Shown here piece after piece: positions 1 to 7,849 of a DNA stretch of 64,000 nt. Position 1 is the stretch's first letter, and each line of letters starts with the position of its first letter. The notes under the pieces are model-generated. The model was not told the origin of the DNA, did not search any database, and saw only the letters and a program-made list of their open reading frames with translations. The position numbers and the translations under genes are program-made. Origin of the DNA: an uncultured Alteromonadaceae bacterium (lineage in GTDB: Bacteria; Pseudomonadota; Gammaproteobacteria; Enterobacterales; Alteromonadaceae); assembly GCA_947501935.1 (NCBI GenBank), contig CANMXU010000005.1, positions 124,001 through 188,000 of the forward strand. Direction: 5' to 3'.

Positions 1-428
1 TTGAACGTCTGCAAGGTTATAAACAGGCCTTACTTGATAATAACCTCAGCATTGAAGAAAGCTTAATTATTGATGGTGAATATTCTTTTGATTCGGGTGT
101 GCAAGGTGCGAAGAAACTATTAACCGGCGACATTCGCCCTACGGCGATTTTTTCATGTAACGATGAAATTGCCGCTGGTGCTTTATTTGCTTCACGCTTA
201 ATGAATATTGCCATACCAGAAACGTTGTCTATTGCAGGTTTTGAGAACAGTCCTTTCTCGCGTCAAACTTGGCCTAAATTAACCACCGCAGATCAGCCCA
301 ATAGTACCATTGCTGAAAACGCAGCCAATTTATTAATCGCACAAACCCGTAAGCAAAAGCCAAGTAACATTGTGCAGCAATATACGCCGCAATTAGTGAT
401 CAGAGATTCGTCAGGAAAAGCGATTTAG
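1..428 (+). CDS. LacI-family transcriptional regulator, C-terminal part (partial)
   Basis: The frame is open from base 3 to the stop at 428, so the start and the N-terminal HTH lie outside the window. The visible 141 residues look like the effector-binding domain of a LacI/GalR repressor (periplasmic-binding-protein fold): GYKQALLDN near the start, then GAKKLL, the typical RPTAIFSCNDEIAAGAL stretch (family form 'P-T-A-I-F-x-x-N-D-x-x-A'), SIAGFENSPF, and a C-terminal LVIRDSS. In this family the domain binds a sugar or nucleoside and changes DNA affinity. The ligand and target operon cannot be told from this fragment. A hairpin terminator follows at 468-500. Confidence 0.85.
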   Translation, partial: ERLQGYKQALLDNNLSIEESLIIDGEYSFDSGVQGAKKLLTGDIRPTAIFSCNDEIAAGALFASRLMNIAIPETLSIAGFENSPFSRQTWPKLTTADQPNSTIAENAANLLIAQTRKQKPSNIVQQYTPQLVIRDSSGKAI

Positions 429-467
429 TTATAATCATTATAAAAATCAACGATTCATATCAAATAA

Positions 468-500
468 AAAAGCCCTACAAGTAATACTTATTGGGCTTTT
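468..500 (+). terminator. Rho-independent terminator after the LacI-type gene
   Basis: AAAAGCCC at 468-475 pairs with GGGCTTTT at 493-500, with a partly self-complementary loop between. The T-run is on the + strand and an A-run precedes the stem, so it may act in both directions, ending the LacI-type gene (+) and the small membrane protein gene (-). Confidence 0.75.
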
Positions 501-529
501 AAAATATCTAATAATTTATTTTATCAAGG

Positions 530-688
530 TTAACAGTCAGGGCCAAAACCACGTTTTATTTTTTCAATACGTTCGGTATGTTTATGATGTGCTTTTAATG
601 CGGCGACAACAAAGGCACCAACAATAGCAATAATGGGGATTATTAACGACAAGGTTTCGGCTTGCAATAAGCCTGAGATCCATTCCAT
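530..688 (-). CDS. Small single-span membrane protein, 52 aa
   Basis: Not assigned to a named family. The ORF reads 52 residues starting MEWISGLLQAETL, with one hydrophobic segment at about residues 13-32 (LSLIIPIIAIVGAFVVAALK) followed by a strongly basic tail with a HTERIEKIKRGFGPD motif. This layout, a short N-terminus, one membrane helix and a charged 'ER-x-x-x-I-x-x-G-x-x-P' juxtamembrane tail, recalls small bacterial inner-membrane proteins with the same 'ER-M-x-x-I-E-x-G' tail, but the link is from memory. A good ribosome site (AAGGA, about 7 bases upstream of the ATG) supports translation. It stands alone between the LacI-type gene and rraB, with a possible shared terminator at 468-500. 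Function unknown. Confidence 0.65.
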   Translation of the reverse strand: MEWISGLLQAETLSLIIPIIAIVGAFVVAALKAHHKHTERIEKIKRGFGPDC

Positions 689-888
689 GGCAATTTCCTT
701 ATAATTCTTCCTTGAACCAAAATATTTTTCTAAGTACTTATATAAGATTTTGTCTAAAATCTATACTTAGCTTTTTAATTATAAACTGAACTTTAATAAT
801 AACAAGTGCTTGCAATTATTAAAGTTCATTAATAACCAATAAATTAAACAAATATACAAACATAAATCAAATTTACTGCTGTTAAATC

Positions 889-1239
889 TTACTCTTCGAA
901 GTAAGTACCCCAGCCGTCGTAATCAACTTTGCATTGTTTAGCAAGGTTAAACATGGTCTCGGTTTCAGCAATAATAATGTCAAAATCAAGCGCCTGCTCG
1001 GTAATAATATCAAAGGCAAAAACTTTTTCACCCGTTTCTAATTCAGCTTCTTCTGGCTCTTCAACTTCAAGACCCATCTTAAAAGCGGCTACCGCAGCTT
1101 TTTCTAATGTATCAAAATCAACACTAGAAAAGTGATGTTCTATGGTGTGGTGAACTTCTTCATTAGTGCCGTCTTCTACTAAGGCGGCAATTAAGTCTTC
1201 AGTGTGTTCAATCCATTCCTGCATGGCTTCGTCTTTCAT
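889..1239 (-). CDS. rraB: RraB, regulator of ribonuclease E activity
   Basis: RraB proteins bind RNase E in the cytoplasm and inhibit its action on a subset of mRNAs. The 116-residue acidic protein carries the family signatures TIEHHFSS, DTLEKAAVAAFKMG, a central EEPEEAE stretch and the C-terminal VDYDGWGTYFEE, all close to E. coli RraB (IEHHLS, LEKAAVEAFKLG, VEYDGWGTYFED). It lacks the long acidic Asp/Glu tail of the E. coli protein and ends right after GTYFEE. The frame stays open upstream to an ATG at 1299, but that would overlap plsC; the ATG at 1239 (MKDEAMQEW) fits the family N-terminus better. plsC lies 31 bases upstream on the same strand, so the two are probably co-transcribed. Confidence 0.9.
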   Translation of the reverse strand: MKDEAMQEWIEHTEDLIAALVEDGTNEEVHHTIEHHFSSVDFDTLEKAAVAAFKMGLEVEEPEEAELETGEKVFAFDIITEQALDFDIIIAETETMFNLAKQCKVDYDGWGTYFEE

Positions 1240-1270
1240 GGTTAGCTGCTCGTATTCGTTAAAGGATAAA

Positions 1271-2011
1271 TTATGAAACCGTAGAAACTGGCATTTCATT
1301 ACCTACTTCTTTGCTAATTTCTTCAATTTTTTCTAGCATCAATTGATGAGTGCTATTGGTAACATTGCGAATATTTTTTTGATCATCCGCGGTTAAAAAA
1401 ATGGGGTCTAAAAATTCAATAATAAGCTTACCATTTTTAACGCGATTTAATTTAATAGCATTATGTAAGTTACTGCCACAAATTGGCACAATAGGCACGC
1501 CAGCTTGTAATGCGGTTCGAAACGCGCCGGTTTTAAAAGGTAATAAACCTCTGCCATTGCTGCGTGTGCCTTCTGGAAATAACCATACCGATAATTTTTT
1601 TTCTTTAATTTTTTCTGCTGTTAACGCAATAGTATTCATCGCCTTGCTGGTATTATTACGGTCAATCAAAATATTGCCACTTAACCAATACATTTGACCA
1701 AAAAATGGGATCCACTTTAAACTTTTTTTACCAACACTGACCGTGCCCGGCTGTACTGCATTACTTAGAGTGAATATGTCGTAACTATTTTGGTGATTGC
1801 AAACATATACCACCGGGCCAATACCCTTTACCGACTCAGGTATTCTAAGTTCAACTTCAAGCCCTAATATTTTTACAACTTTGCCCATTAATGTCGCAGC
1901 AAAATGCACATTATTACGATGAAAAGGGCGAGCCAAAGAATATAAACATGAGAGTACCGGAATAATAATGATGGCGATCAATAAAGCAATAATACGAATA
2001 ATAGCTAACAA
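1271..2011 (-). CDS. plsC: 1-acyl-sn-glycerol-3-phosphate acyltransferase
   Basis: Transfers an acyl chain to position 2 of lysophosphatidic acid to make phosphatidic acid at the inner membrane. The 246-residue protein has an N-terminal hydrophobic anchor (about residues 2-26), the catalytic HX4D motif in NHQNSYD (72-78), the substrate-binding FPEGTRS motif (145-151) and a GVPIVPICG block after it, in the usual PlsC order. The reading frame begins with TTG at 2011, preceded by AGGA at a spacing of 7 bases; I keep this start because no ATG is available before the anchor. rraB follows 31 bases downstream. Membrane phospholipid synthesis is well supported; acyl-chain preference is not visible. 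Confidence 0.92.
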   Translation of the reverse strand: MLAIIRIIALLIAIIIIPVLSCLYSLARPFHRNNVHFAATLMGKVVKILGLEVELRIPESVKGIGPVVYVCNHQNSYDIFTLSNAVQPGTVSVGKKSLKWIPFFGQMYWLSGNILIDRNNTSKAMNTIALTAEKIKEKKLSVWLFPEGTRSNGRGLLPFKTGAFRTALQAGVPIVPICGSNLHNAIKLNRVKNGKLIIEFLDPIFLTADDQKNIRNVTNSTHQLMLEKIEEISKEVGNEMPVSTVS

Positions 2012-2086
2012 CGGAAGATCCTAAAAAATTTTCAGGACGCAAGTATACAACGAATTACGCAAATAGCTCTAGCCATGAATAGATTA

Positions 2087-2680
2087 TTAGATTTGGTCAA
2101 TAACGTTTTCAATGGTCATAATGCCAAACATCACTTTTTTGATAAAAGATTCAGAGCTACCAACCAAGTTAAAATTAGGGTGTTGCGACCAAACTTGCTG
2201 TAAACGCTCATCAATTTCAATTGCCTTATTTTCAGACTCATTACGTATCGGGTTATTACTACGAATGCCCTGTCCTGACTTGGCTGCTGTTTCAAAAAAT
2301 ATCACCGCGTCGTAGCGGCTCAGCTCATACTCAAGCGTAGTACCCATGGTTTTAAAAAAGTTTTCATCGCTATAAGGCCAGTAGGCTAAACCATCTAAAC
2401 TACCGCGGTCACACAGTATTAAGCACTCAGGGTTGGCAATGCGCTGGCTGTCTTCAAGGTTTTTTTGCAAATTAAAAATTGCTTTTTGCTGCGCGGCAAC
2501 AACTTCAGGCTGGGGTGAACGTTCAATACCACCACTAAAAATCATCGTGGCAGACTCAGGCACGGAAGCAACACGACCGGAAAATTCACGACGAAATAAA
2601 TCTAATGCTGTCGTTTTACCACCTCCTGGGCCACCGGTTAAAACAATGCGTCTTTTCAAGTGCATTTTATCCATCATCAT
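2087..2680 (-). CDS. P-loop ATPase of the AAA_28 type, function unknown
   Basis: A 197-residue soluble protein with a clear Walker A motif, GGPGGGKTT (residues 16-24), a LILCDRGSLDGLAYWP segment resembling the lid/acceptor region of small nucleotide kinases, and a Walker B-like DAVIFFE. This pattern matches the AAA_28 group of bacterial NTPases, some of which resemble nucleoside or NMN kinases. The reaction is unknown. Three ATG codons lie in tandem (2680, 2677, 2674); the AAGGA site is best spaced for the third, so translation may start at 2674. The UbiA-type gene ends 60 bases upstream on the same strand. No partner defence genes are present nearby. Confidence 0.7.
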   Translation of the reverse strand: MMMDKMHLKRRIVLTGGPGGGKTTALDLFRREFSGRVASVPESATMIFSGGIERSPQPEVVAAQQKAIFNLQKNLEDSQRIANPECLILCDRGSLDGLAYWPYSDENFFKTMGTTLEYELSRYDAVIFFETAAKSGQGIRSNNPIRNESENKAIEIDERLQQVWSQHPNFNLVGSSESFIKKVMFGIMTIENVIDQI

Positions 2681-2740
2681 GTCCTTAATAATTCCCTAAA
2701 ACTTACTGTTCAACTTCTTAAGTTATAGAAGCTTTATCAT

Positions 2741-3628
2741 TTACATTGCGTTTATGAATACCGCAACAGCGGCTAATAACGGCGTTAAAATGGTCGCCAT
2801 TACATTCATTGCTAAAAACTGTGGGTGCTTGCCAATGGTTTGTTTATATTTAAATGCGCCATATAAAGCGACCATGCTTAAACCAAGCGGAAATAAAGCG
2901 ATTAACGCTAAAGTAGGTAACAGTTGCATTGATATTAACAGCAATAAAACGCCAATAGCAGCAAACAAAAAGGCGGCATAAACTTTATTACTGTGGCCTA
3001 CACCATAAGCGATAGAAAAATGGTTTCGGCCAACAGATTTATCTGCGTCAATATCAGGGTATTGATTAAGAAGTAGTAAATTATTAATCAGAAAAAACGG
3101 TAATAAACTAAATAAAAAACCTTTTAATGAATAACTGCCACTAAGTACAAATTCAGTACCAACCACCATTACCACGGCAATGCCAACTCCTGGGGAAATT
3201 AAACATAACCACGGACGTTTATTTAGCCAGTCGGTATATGTAACGATAATCACCACGCCTAACAAACCTAGCGGTAGTAACATTAGCCCGCGTAACTGAA
3301 TAAAATAAAGCCCGATAGCACTTACGACAAGCAATGCTAGCATGCCAACGTTGCGCACCACTTTACTTTGTGAAGGCTCTGCAACTAAAGCACCGCTACC
3401 ACCACTAAACGGAGTTTTCTGTGTTTTAAAGTCTAGGCCGCTGCTAAAATCAGAATATTCATTTAATAAGTTAACACTGATATTTGCCAACAAAGCTGCA
3501 AATAAAATTAGCGCCGCCAAGCCCCAATTAACTTCTGGAGCAACTACGGCAATACCAAGCATTACACAAGCTACAGGTAAAAATAAAAACGGTAAGCGCA
3601 TCGCTTGTATTAAAATATTTAACTTCAC
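2741..3628 (-). CDS. UbiA-family prenyltransferase (MenA-like)
   Basis: An integral membrane protein of 295 residues with about eight or nine hydrophobic spans. It shows the two Asp-rich motifs of UbiA-type aromatic prenyltransferases: N-L-L-N-E-Y-S-D-F-x-x-G-x-D at 53-66 and NQYPDIDADKSVGRNHF in the fifth to sixth loop. The spacing and the short loops resemble MenA, 1,4-dihydroxy-2-naphthoate prenyltransferase, but other menaquinone genes are not in the window, so the acceptor is uncertain. The start is a GTG at 3628 with AAGGA six bases upstream; the next ATG (3601) would remove the first nine residues. It follows the aldo/keto reductase gene by 9 bases and is probably co-transcribed with it. 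Confidence 0.82.
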   Translation of the reverse strand: MKLNILIQAMRLPFLFLPVACVMLGIAVVAPEVNWGLAALILFAALLANISVNLLNEYSDFSSGLDFKTQKTPFSGGSGALVAEPSQSKVVRNVGMLALLVVSAIGLYFIQLRGLMLLPLGLLGVVIIVTYTDWLNKRPWLCLISPGVGIAVVMVVGTEFVLSGSYSLKGFLFSLLPFFLINNLLLLNQYPDIDADKSVGRNHFSIAYGVGHSNKVYAAFLFAAIGVLLLLISMQLLPTLALIALFPLGLSMVALYGAFKYKQTIGKHPQFLAMNVMATILTPLLAAVAVFINAM

Positions 3629-3637
3629 ATTTTTTCC

Positions 3638-4555
3638 TTAAGCTACGGCGAAACCATTGCGGGCTTCTAATAAGCGATACCAGTCTGCACTGGTGTATTC
3701 AACATTAAGCGCAGCTTTTGCCGCAACAATTCTTTCAGGCGTGGTTGAGCCAATAATAGGACTAATATTACCAGGGTGCTTTAATAACCACGCGAGTACT
3801 ACTTGCCAGTTGGCTAAACCGTATTTTTCACTTTGGCGCTGTAGTTCTGTTTCAATACGTTGTTCATCGTCACCTGAGAAGGTATTCCCCCAAGCAGAAT
3901 AGGCAACACCACCTAACGGGCACCAAGCTATGGGCGTAATGCCTTGCTGCTGACATAAATCTAAAGTGCCGTCTTCAAAGCTGCTAATATTATGAATATT
4001 TATTTCAATTTGATTAACCAGCAAAGGTTCATTTAATACACTTGATAGTGCTGATATTTGTGACGGTTGAAAATTACTCACGCCAAAATACTTCACTTTT
4101 CCACTCGCTTTTAGTTGCTCAAATACTTGTGCTACTTCTGCGATATCCATGAGATAATCAGGACGATGCAATAAAAACAAATCTAAATAGTCGGTATTTA
4201 ACCGCTGCAAAGAGTTTTCTACCGAAGTTATTAAATAATCACGGTTAAAATCATATCGTTTAGGATCGCCAGCATTAGGAGAATTTTCAGTACGAATTCC
4301 TGCTTTAGATGTAAGAATAAGCTCATCACGCAGTGAAGGTTTTGCTTTTAGTAATTCGCCAAATAAGCTTTCACAAGCACCTCCGCCGTAAATATCAGCA
4401 TGATCAAAGTGGTTATAACCTGCGTTAATAGCGCTTTCAATGGCCAGTTTGCCTTTAGCGCGATCAGTAGGGCTATTATCTCCAGCGATACGCATACAGC
4501 CATAAATTAACCTTGAACTGATAAGGTTTGAATGTTGATAAGCTATTTTTTTCAT
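3638..4555 (-). CDS. Aldo/keto reductase, YdhF type
   Basis: An NADPH-dependent oxidoreductase of the aldo/keto reductase TIM-barrel family. Seen in order: MRIAGDN, DHADIYGGG (catalytic Asp and Tyr), LTSKAG (catalytic Lys), LFLLHRPD (catalytic His), VKYFGVSNF, NQIEINI and PIIGSTTPERI near the C-terminus for cofactor binding. The protein closely parallels E. coli YdhF. The frame opens at 4603, but the ATG at 4555 (MKKIAYQHS) gives the family length of about 305 residues and has an AGGCGA site upstream. The natural substrate is unknown. The UbiA-type gene follows after 9 bases. Confidence 0.88.
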   Translation of the reverse strand: MKKIAYQHSNLISSRLIYGCMRIAGDNSPTDRAKGKLAIESAINAGYNHFDHADIYGGGACESLFGELLKAKPSLRDELILTSKAGIRTENSPNAGDPKRYDFNRDYLITSVENSLQRLNTDYLDLFLLHRPDYLMDIAEVAQVFEQLKASGKVKYFGVSNFQPSQISALSSVLNEPLLVNQIEINIHNISSFEDGTLDLCQQQGITPIAWCPLGGVAYSAWGNTFSGDDEQRIETELQRQSEKYGLANWQVVLAWLLKHPGNISPIIGSTTPERIVAAKAALNVEYTSADWYRLLEARNGFAVA

Positions 4556-4966
4556 GTTTTCGCCTAATGAAGTTAAAAGTGAAAGTAGAGATAAAGTTCG
4601 CATTAACTCATTAACTTTTAATGACTACTTATCAAAGCAACAGTTTACTGCTAATTACTGAATTACATAAGTCTTTATCACATTTACTAACAATTTAGCC
4701 TACCTGCAAACAGCCTTAATTTTATTGACCTTAAGCCAATATATAGTGCTGGTAGCAGCTAATAGGCTACTATCGCACGGCTAAATACTTTAAATATTTC
4801 GGTTATTTAATATAATTACGCCAATGAAAAACTTAGCAATATTTACCGTACTTTTCTAATACTTAACCTATATTTAACCTATATTTAACCTATAACTAAT
4901 CTTTATCAATTTATAAGTTTAGTTGGTCAGATAACACCTTAAAAGATTAATGGAGATTGTGCTTTA
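4556..4966. other. Intergenic region between divergent genes, with an 11-base tandem repeat
   Basis: This 411-base AT-rich region separates the leftward aldo/keto reductase gene from the rightward lpxR-like gene and must hold both promoters. I could not settle on -35/-10 pairs. The only clear structure is a three-copy 11-base tandem repeat at 4863-4895. No ORF with a plausible ribosome site was seen. Confidence 0.5.
4863..4895. repeat. 11-base tandem repeat, 3 copies
   Basis: TTAACCTATAT occurs three times head to tail (4863-4873, 4874-4884, 4885-4895; the last copy ends in A). It lies about 70 bases upstream of the lpxR-like start codon. The period is close to one helical turn. Confidence 0.85.
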
Positions 4967-5947
4967 ATGAACATTAAGCAATTTTGCTTGATAGCTCAGC
5001 TTACTTTTCTCCCATCACTAACTGCCAATGCAGATAATTCCTTTTGGCAGTTTCAATGGGACAATGATGTGCTTGTTGGTAGTGATGGCAACTTCACTAA
5101 TGGCGCGGCATTAACGTGGGGAATGAATATTAGCCCCAATCAAAATAGCATAAACTGGCTTGCTGATATTCAATCTACTTTCTTATTTAAGCAAAATACA
5201 AATTACCGTCATTGGGGCGTATCATTTGAACAACGTATTTGGACTCCTGAAGACTTTGAACAACCACTCCCTCAACCCAATGAGCGCCCTTATGCGGGTC
5301 ATATACAACTGCAAAGCTTCTTCAGCACTTTCAATGAAGAATTTAGCCAGCGAAATTGGCTAGCCATAGGACTTATTGGTAAAGATTCTGGCAGTGAGTG
5401 GTTACAAACCTCGATTCATGACCTTATCGGCTCACCAACGCCTGAAGGTTGGCATTATCAGGTAAAAGATCAAGCAACAATTCAAGCGTCTTATGAAGTT
5501 GAAAAGTTATTGCTTCGTGATATTTATTTAGATAATTACCAATGGGAAATGAGTGCTTATAGTTATAATCAGCTCGGCAATTTAGTTAGTGAAGCCAATG
5601 TTGGCTTGCAGTTTCGTAATGGCCCAAACTTAGCAAGAACCTTTGGTTTTTTAAGTCGTCATTATGGTCAAACAAGTGACTGGAGTCGACTAGAAAAAAA
5701 CCTCCACATGCTTTATGCCAATGTGCAATTGGGTTATCGCTTTAACGATTTAACCATTGAAGGCAATCTGCCCTATCAAAGTAATGTTGAAGTAGAACAC
5801 TTACGCTTAGAAACCAGCTTCGGCATTATTTATCCTTTTGAAAGCTTCACCGCGAGCTGGAGCCTGCATTTTTATAATCGCGCTTTTGCATCTGACAATC
5901 ATTATTGGCATGGTTATAGTTCGTTAGCGATTAATAGTAATTTTTAG
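4967..5947 (+). CDS. LpxR-type lipid A 3'-O-deacylase, outer-membrane barrel
   Basis: LpxR proteins are outer-membrane beta-barrels that remove the 3'-acyloxyacyl group of lipid A. The 326-residue protein has a signal peptide (cleavage probably after A22). Known active-site positions of Salmonella LpxR can be matched: N33-D34 in WDNDVLVG, T44 in FTNG, the ERPYAG block at 106-111 (family DRPYAG) and Q147...H151 in LQTSIHDLIG, the Gln-x3-His arrangement with the proposed catalytic His. The C-terminus ends in alternating strands and a terminal Phe, as in barrel proteins. It is a single gene, facing lpdA tail to tail across a palindromic repeat. I assign the family but leave the symbol blank, since activity on this organism's lipid A is inferred. 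Confidence 0.85.
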   Translation: MNIKQFCLIAQLTFLPSLTANADNSFWQFQWDNDVLVGSDGNFTNGAALTWGMNISPNQNSINWLADIQSTFLFKQNTNYRHWGVSFEQRIWTPEDFEQPLPQPNERPYAGHIQLQSFFSTFNEEFSQRNWLAIGLIGKDSGSEWLQTSIHDLIGSPTPEGWHYQVKDQATIQASYEVEKLLLRDIYLDNYQWEMSAYSYNQLGNLVSEANVGLQFRNGPNLARTFGFLSRHYGQTSDWSRLEKNLHMLYANVQLGYRFNDLTIEGNLPYQSNVEVEHLRLETSFGIIYPFESFTASWSLHFYNRAFASDNHYWHGYSSLAINSNF

Positions 5948-5974
5948 GTTTTGCTTTAGCCTTTAGCTTTTTAC

Positions 5975-6051
5975 TAAAGGGGTCGGTGACAAAAAAGAAT
6001 CCTGAAGTTGTCACTAATTTGAATAACGATTAAATGTCACCGACCCCTTTA
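5975..6051. repeat. REP-like palindromic element, copy 1 (GGGGTCGGTGACA arms)
   Basis: A 17-base arm at 5975-5991 is the exact reverse complement of 6035-6051; both contain GGGGTCGGTGACA. The 43-base centre carries no ORF. It lies between two convergent genes, so it may also work as a terminator. The same arms occur at 48283-48340. Confidence 0.9.
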
Positions 6052-6112
6052 TTTCTATAAATTCATGGATTTAACATCGGCTAGAGCTTAACAAAGCTAA
6101 ATTCAAAAACTA

Positions 6113-6147
6113 AAAAAGCCAGTAGGCATGAAGCTTACTGGCTTTTT
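6113..6147. terminator. Bidirectional hairpin terminator at the end of the pdh operon
   Basis: AAAAAGCCAGTA (6113-6124) pairs with TACTGGCTTTTT (6136-6147) around an 11-base loop. It sits 40 bases past the lpdA stop codon and can serve lpdA (-) and the lpxR-like gene (+). Confidence 0.85.
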
Positions 6148-6187
6148 AAAATGGCTATTCGTTATCACTAACGACTAGTTCAATAGC

Positions 6188-7627
6188 TTATTTCTTTTTC
6201 TTTACTGCTTTGCCGTTTGGTAAATCAGTAATTGAACCTTCGAATATTTCAGCAGCTAAGCCAATTGACTCATTCAAGGTTGGGTGAGCATGAATCGTTA
6301 ACGCTAAGTCTTCAGCGTCAGCACCCATTTCAACCGCTAAACAAACTTCGCCTAACATTTCACCGGCATTGATACCAACAATTGCACCACCTAATACACG
6401 GCCAGTTTCTTTTTCGAAGATCATCTTAGTTTTGCCTTCAGTACGTGCAGAAGCGATAGCACGACCAGAAGCAGCCCAAGGGAAGTTAGCCACTTCAATG
6501 TTCAAGCCTTCTTCTTTTGCTTCACGTTCGGTAATGCCAACCCAAGCCATTTCTGGATCAGTATAAGCAATAGAAGGAATACAACGTGGGTCAAATACGT
6601 GTTTCTTACCAGCAATAACTTCTGCAGCACAATGCGCTTCGTGAACCGCTTTATGAGCAAGCATAGGTTGACCAACAACATCGCCAATAGCGAAGATGTG
6701 ATTAACGTTAGTACGTAATTCATTCGATACGTTGATGAAGCCACGCTCGTCTACATTTACACCGGCTTTATCTGCAGCAACTAAGTGACCATTAGGCTTA
6801 CGACCAACAGCAACTAAAATTTTGTCGTAACGCACTTGGCCTTCAGGAGCATTTTTACCTTCAAAAGTAACGTATAAACCGTCGTCTTTCGCATCAACAG
6901 CAACAACTTTAGTTGAAAGCATAATTGATTTGAAACGAGGCTTGTTATATTTGGTGTAGATTTTAACAATATCGGTATCAGCAGCTGGCACTAATTGGTC
7001 AGCAAATTCTACTACAGAAACATTAGAGCCTAATGAGCTATACACAGTACCCATTTCTAAACCAATAATACCGCCACCAAGTACTAACATTTCACCTGGT
7101 ACGTCTTTTAATTCTAACGCGCCAGTTGAGTCAATTACACGAGGGTCGTCATTTGGAATGAAAGGTAAATCAACAACAGAAGAGCCACAAGAGATTATGG
7201 CATTATCAAAAGTAATGTTAGTTACTGTACCGTCTTCAGCTTCTACTGCGATAGTTTTATCAGAGGTAAATTTACCATAACCGGTAACAGTTTTAACTTT
7301 ACGCATTTTGGCCATGCCAGCAACGCCACCAGAAAGCTTGCCAACAACATCAGTGTCTTTCCACTGACGAATTTTATCTAAATCAATTTCAGGCTTACCA
7401 AAAGTAACACCATGAGCTGCCATTTCTGCCGCGTCATCAATAACTTTAGCAACATGCAATAAAGCCTTTGATGGGATACAGCCAACATTTAAACATACAC
7501 CACCTAGGGCGTTATGCTTTTCTACTAATACTACATCTAAACCTAAATCTGCCGCGCGGAATGCTGCAGAATAACCACCAGGGCCTGATCCTAAAACTAC
7601 TACCTGAGTTTTAATTTCGTTGCTCAT
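6188..7627 (-). CDS. lpdA: Dihydrolipoyl dehydrogenase (E3)
   Basis: FAD-dependent E3 of the pyruvate dehydrogenase (and probably 2-oxoglutarate dehydrogenase) complex; it reoxidises dihydrolipoyl groups with NAD+. The 479-residue protein has the FAD site VVVLGSGPGGYSAA, the redox-active pair in CLNVGC (C45, C50), an NAD-binding GGGIIGLEMG, the FAD-closing GDVVGQPMLAHKA and the C-terminal catalytic HAHPTLNE of the dimer interface. The frame runs upstream to 7705, but the ATG at 7627 has GAGG six bases before it and gives the family N-terminus MSNEIKTQ. It follows aceF by 222 bases; a hairpin near the aceF stop suggests that lpdA may also have its own promoter. Confidence 0.97.
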   Translation of the reverse strand: MSNEIKTQVVVLGSGPGGYSAAFRAADLGLDVVLVEKHNALGGVCLNVGCIPSKALLHVAKVIDDAAEMAAHGVTFGKPEIDLDKIRQWKDTDVVGKLSGGVAGMAKMRKVKTVTGYGKFTSDKTIAVEAEDGTVTNITFDNAIISCGSSVVDLPFIPNDDPRVIDSTGALELKDVPGEMLVLGGGIIGLEMGTVYSSLGSNVSVVEFADQLVPAADTDIVKIYTKYNKPRFKSIMLSTKVVAVDAKDDGLYVTFEGKNAPEGQVRYDKILVAVGRKPNGHLVAADKAGVNVDERGFINVSNELRTNVNHIFAIGDVVGQPMLAHKAVHEAHCAAEVIAGKKHVFDPRCIPSIAYTDPEMAWVGITEREAKEEGLNIEVANFPWAASGRAIASARTEGKTKMIFEKETGRVLGGAIVGINAGEMLGEVCLAVEMGADAEDLALTIHAHPTLNESIGLAAEIFEGSITDLPNGKAVKKKK

Positions 7628-7812
7628 GCTAACCTCAAATTGTTTAATTTGTTTGTTGTTATGATTTGTTTCATAACAATAAATGATTCTGTCCAACCAC
7701 TTCAAATATGTAATTAAATGTGGTTATTTTACACGCCACGAAGTTTACTTAATGTCAGTAAAAATCGCTATCTTTTAATACTTTTTAACTTATTTTTAGT
7801 CTATTTATTGAT

Positions 7813-7840
7813 GGCGCTTAAACCAAATGACAAAAGCGCC
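7813..7840 (-). other. Inverted repeat in the aceF-lpdA intergenic region
   Basis: GGCGCTT (7813-7819) pairs with AAGCGCC (7834-7840) around a 14-base loop. No T-run follows on the - strand, so it looks more like a processing or attenuation hairpin than a full terminator. It could lower lpdA expression relative to aceEF. Confidence 0.45.
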
Positions 7841-7849
7841 CAAATAACA

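Noticed and set aside
1240-1299. Longer N-terminus for RraB
   Set aside because: It would overlap the plsC coding end and has no match to RraB proteins.
2087-3628. P-loop ATPase next to a membrane protein as a possible two-gene defence unit
   Set aside because: The membrane protein has clear UbiA prenyltransferase motifs and the ATPase lacks effector domains; no other defence genes are near.
7628-7705. N-terminal extension of lpdA by 26 residues
   Set aside because: The extension has no homology to E3 enzymes; the ATG at 7627 has a good GAGG site.
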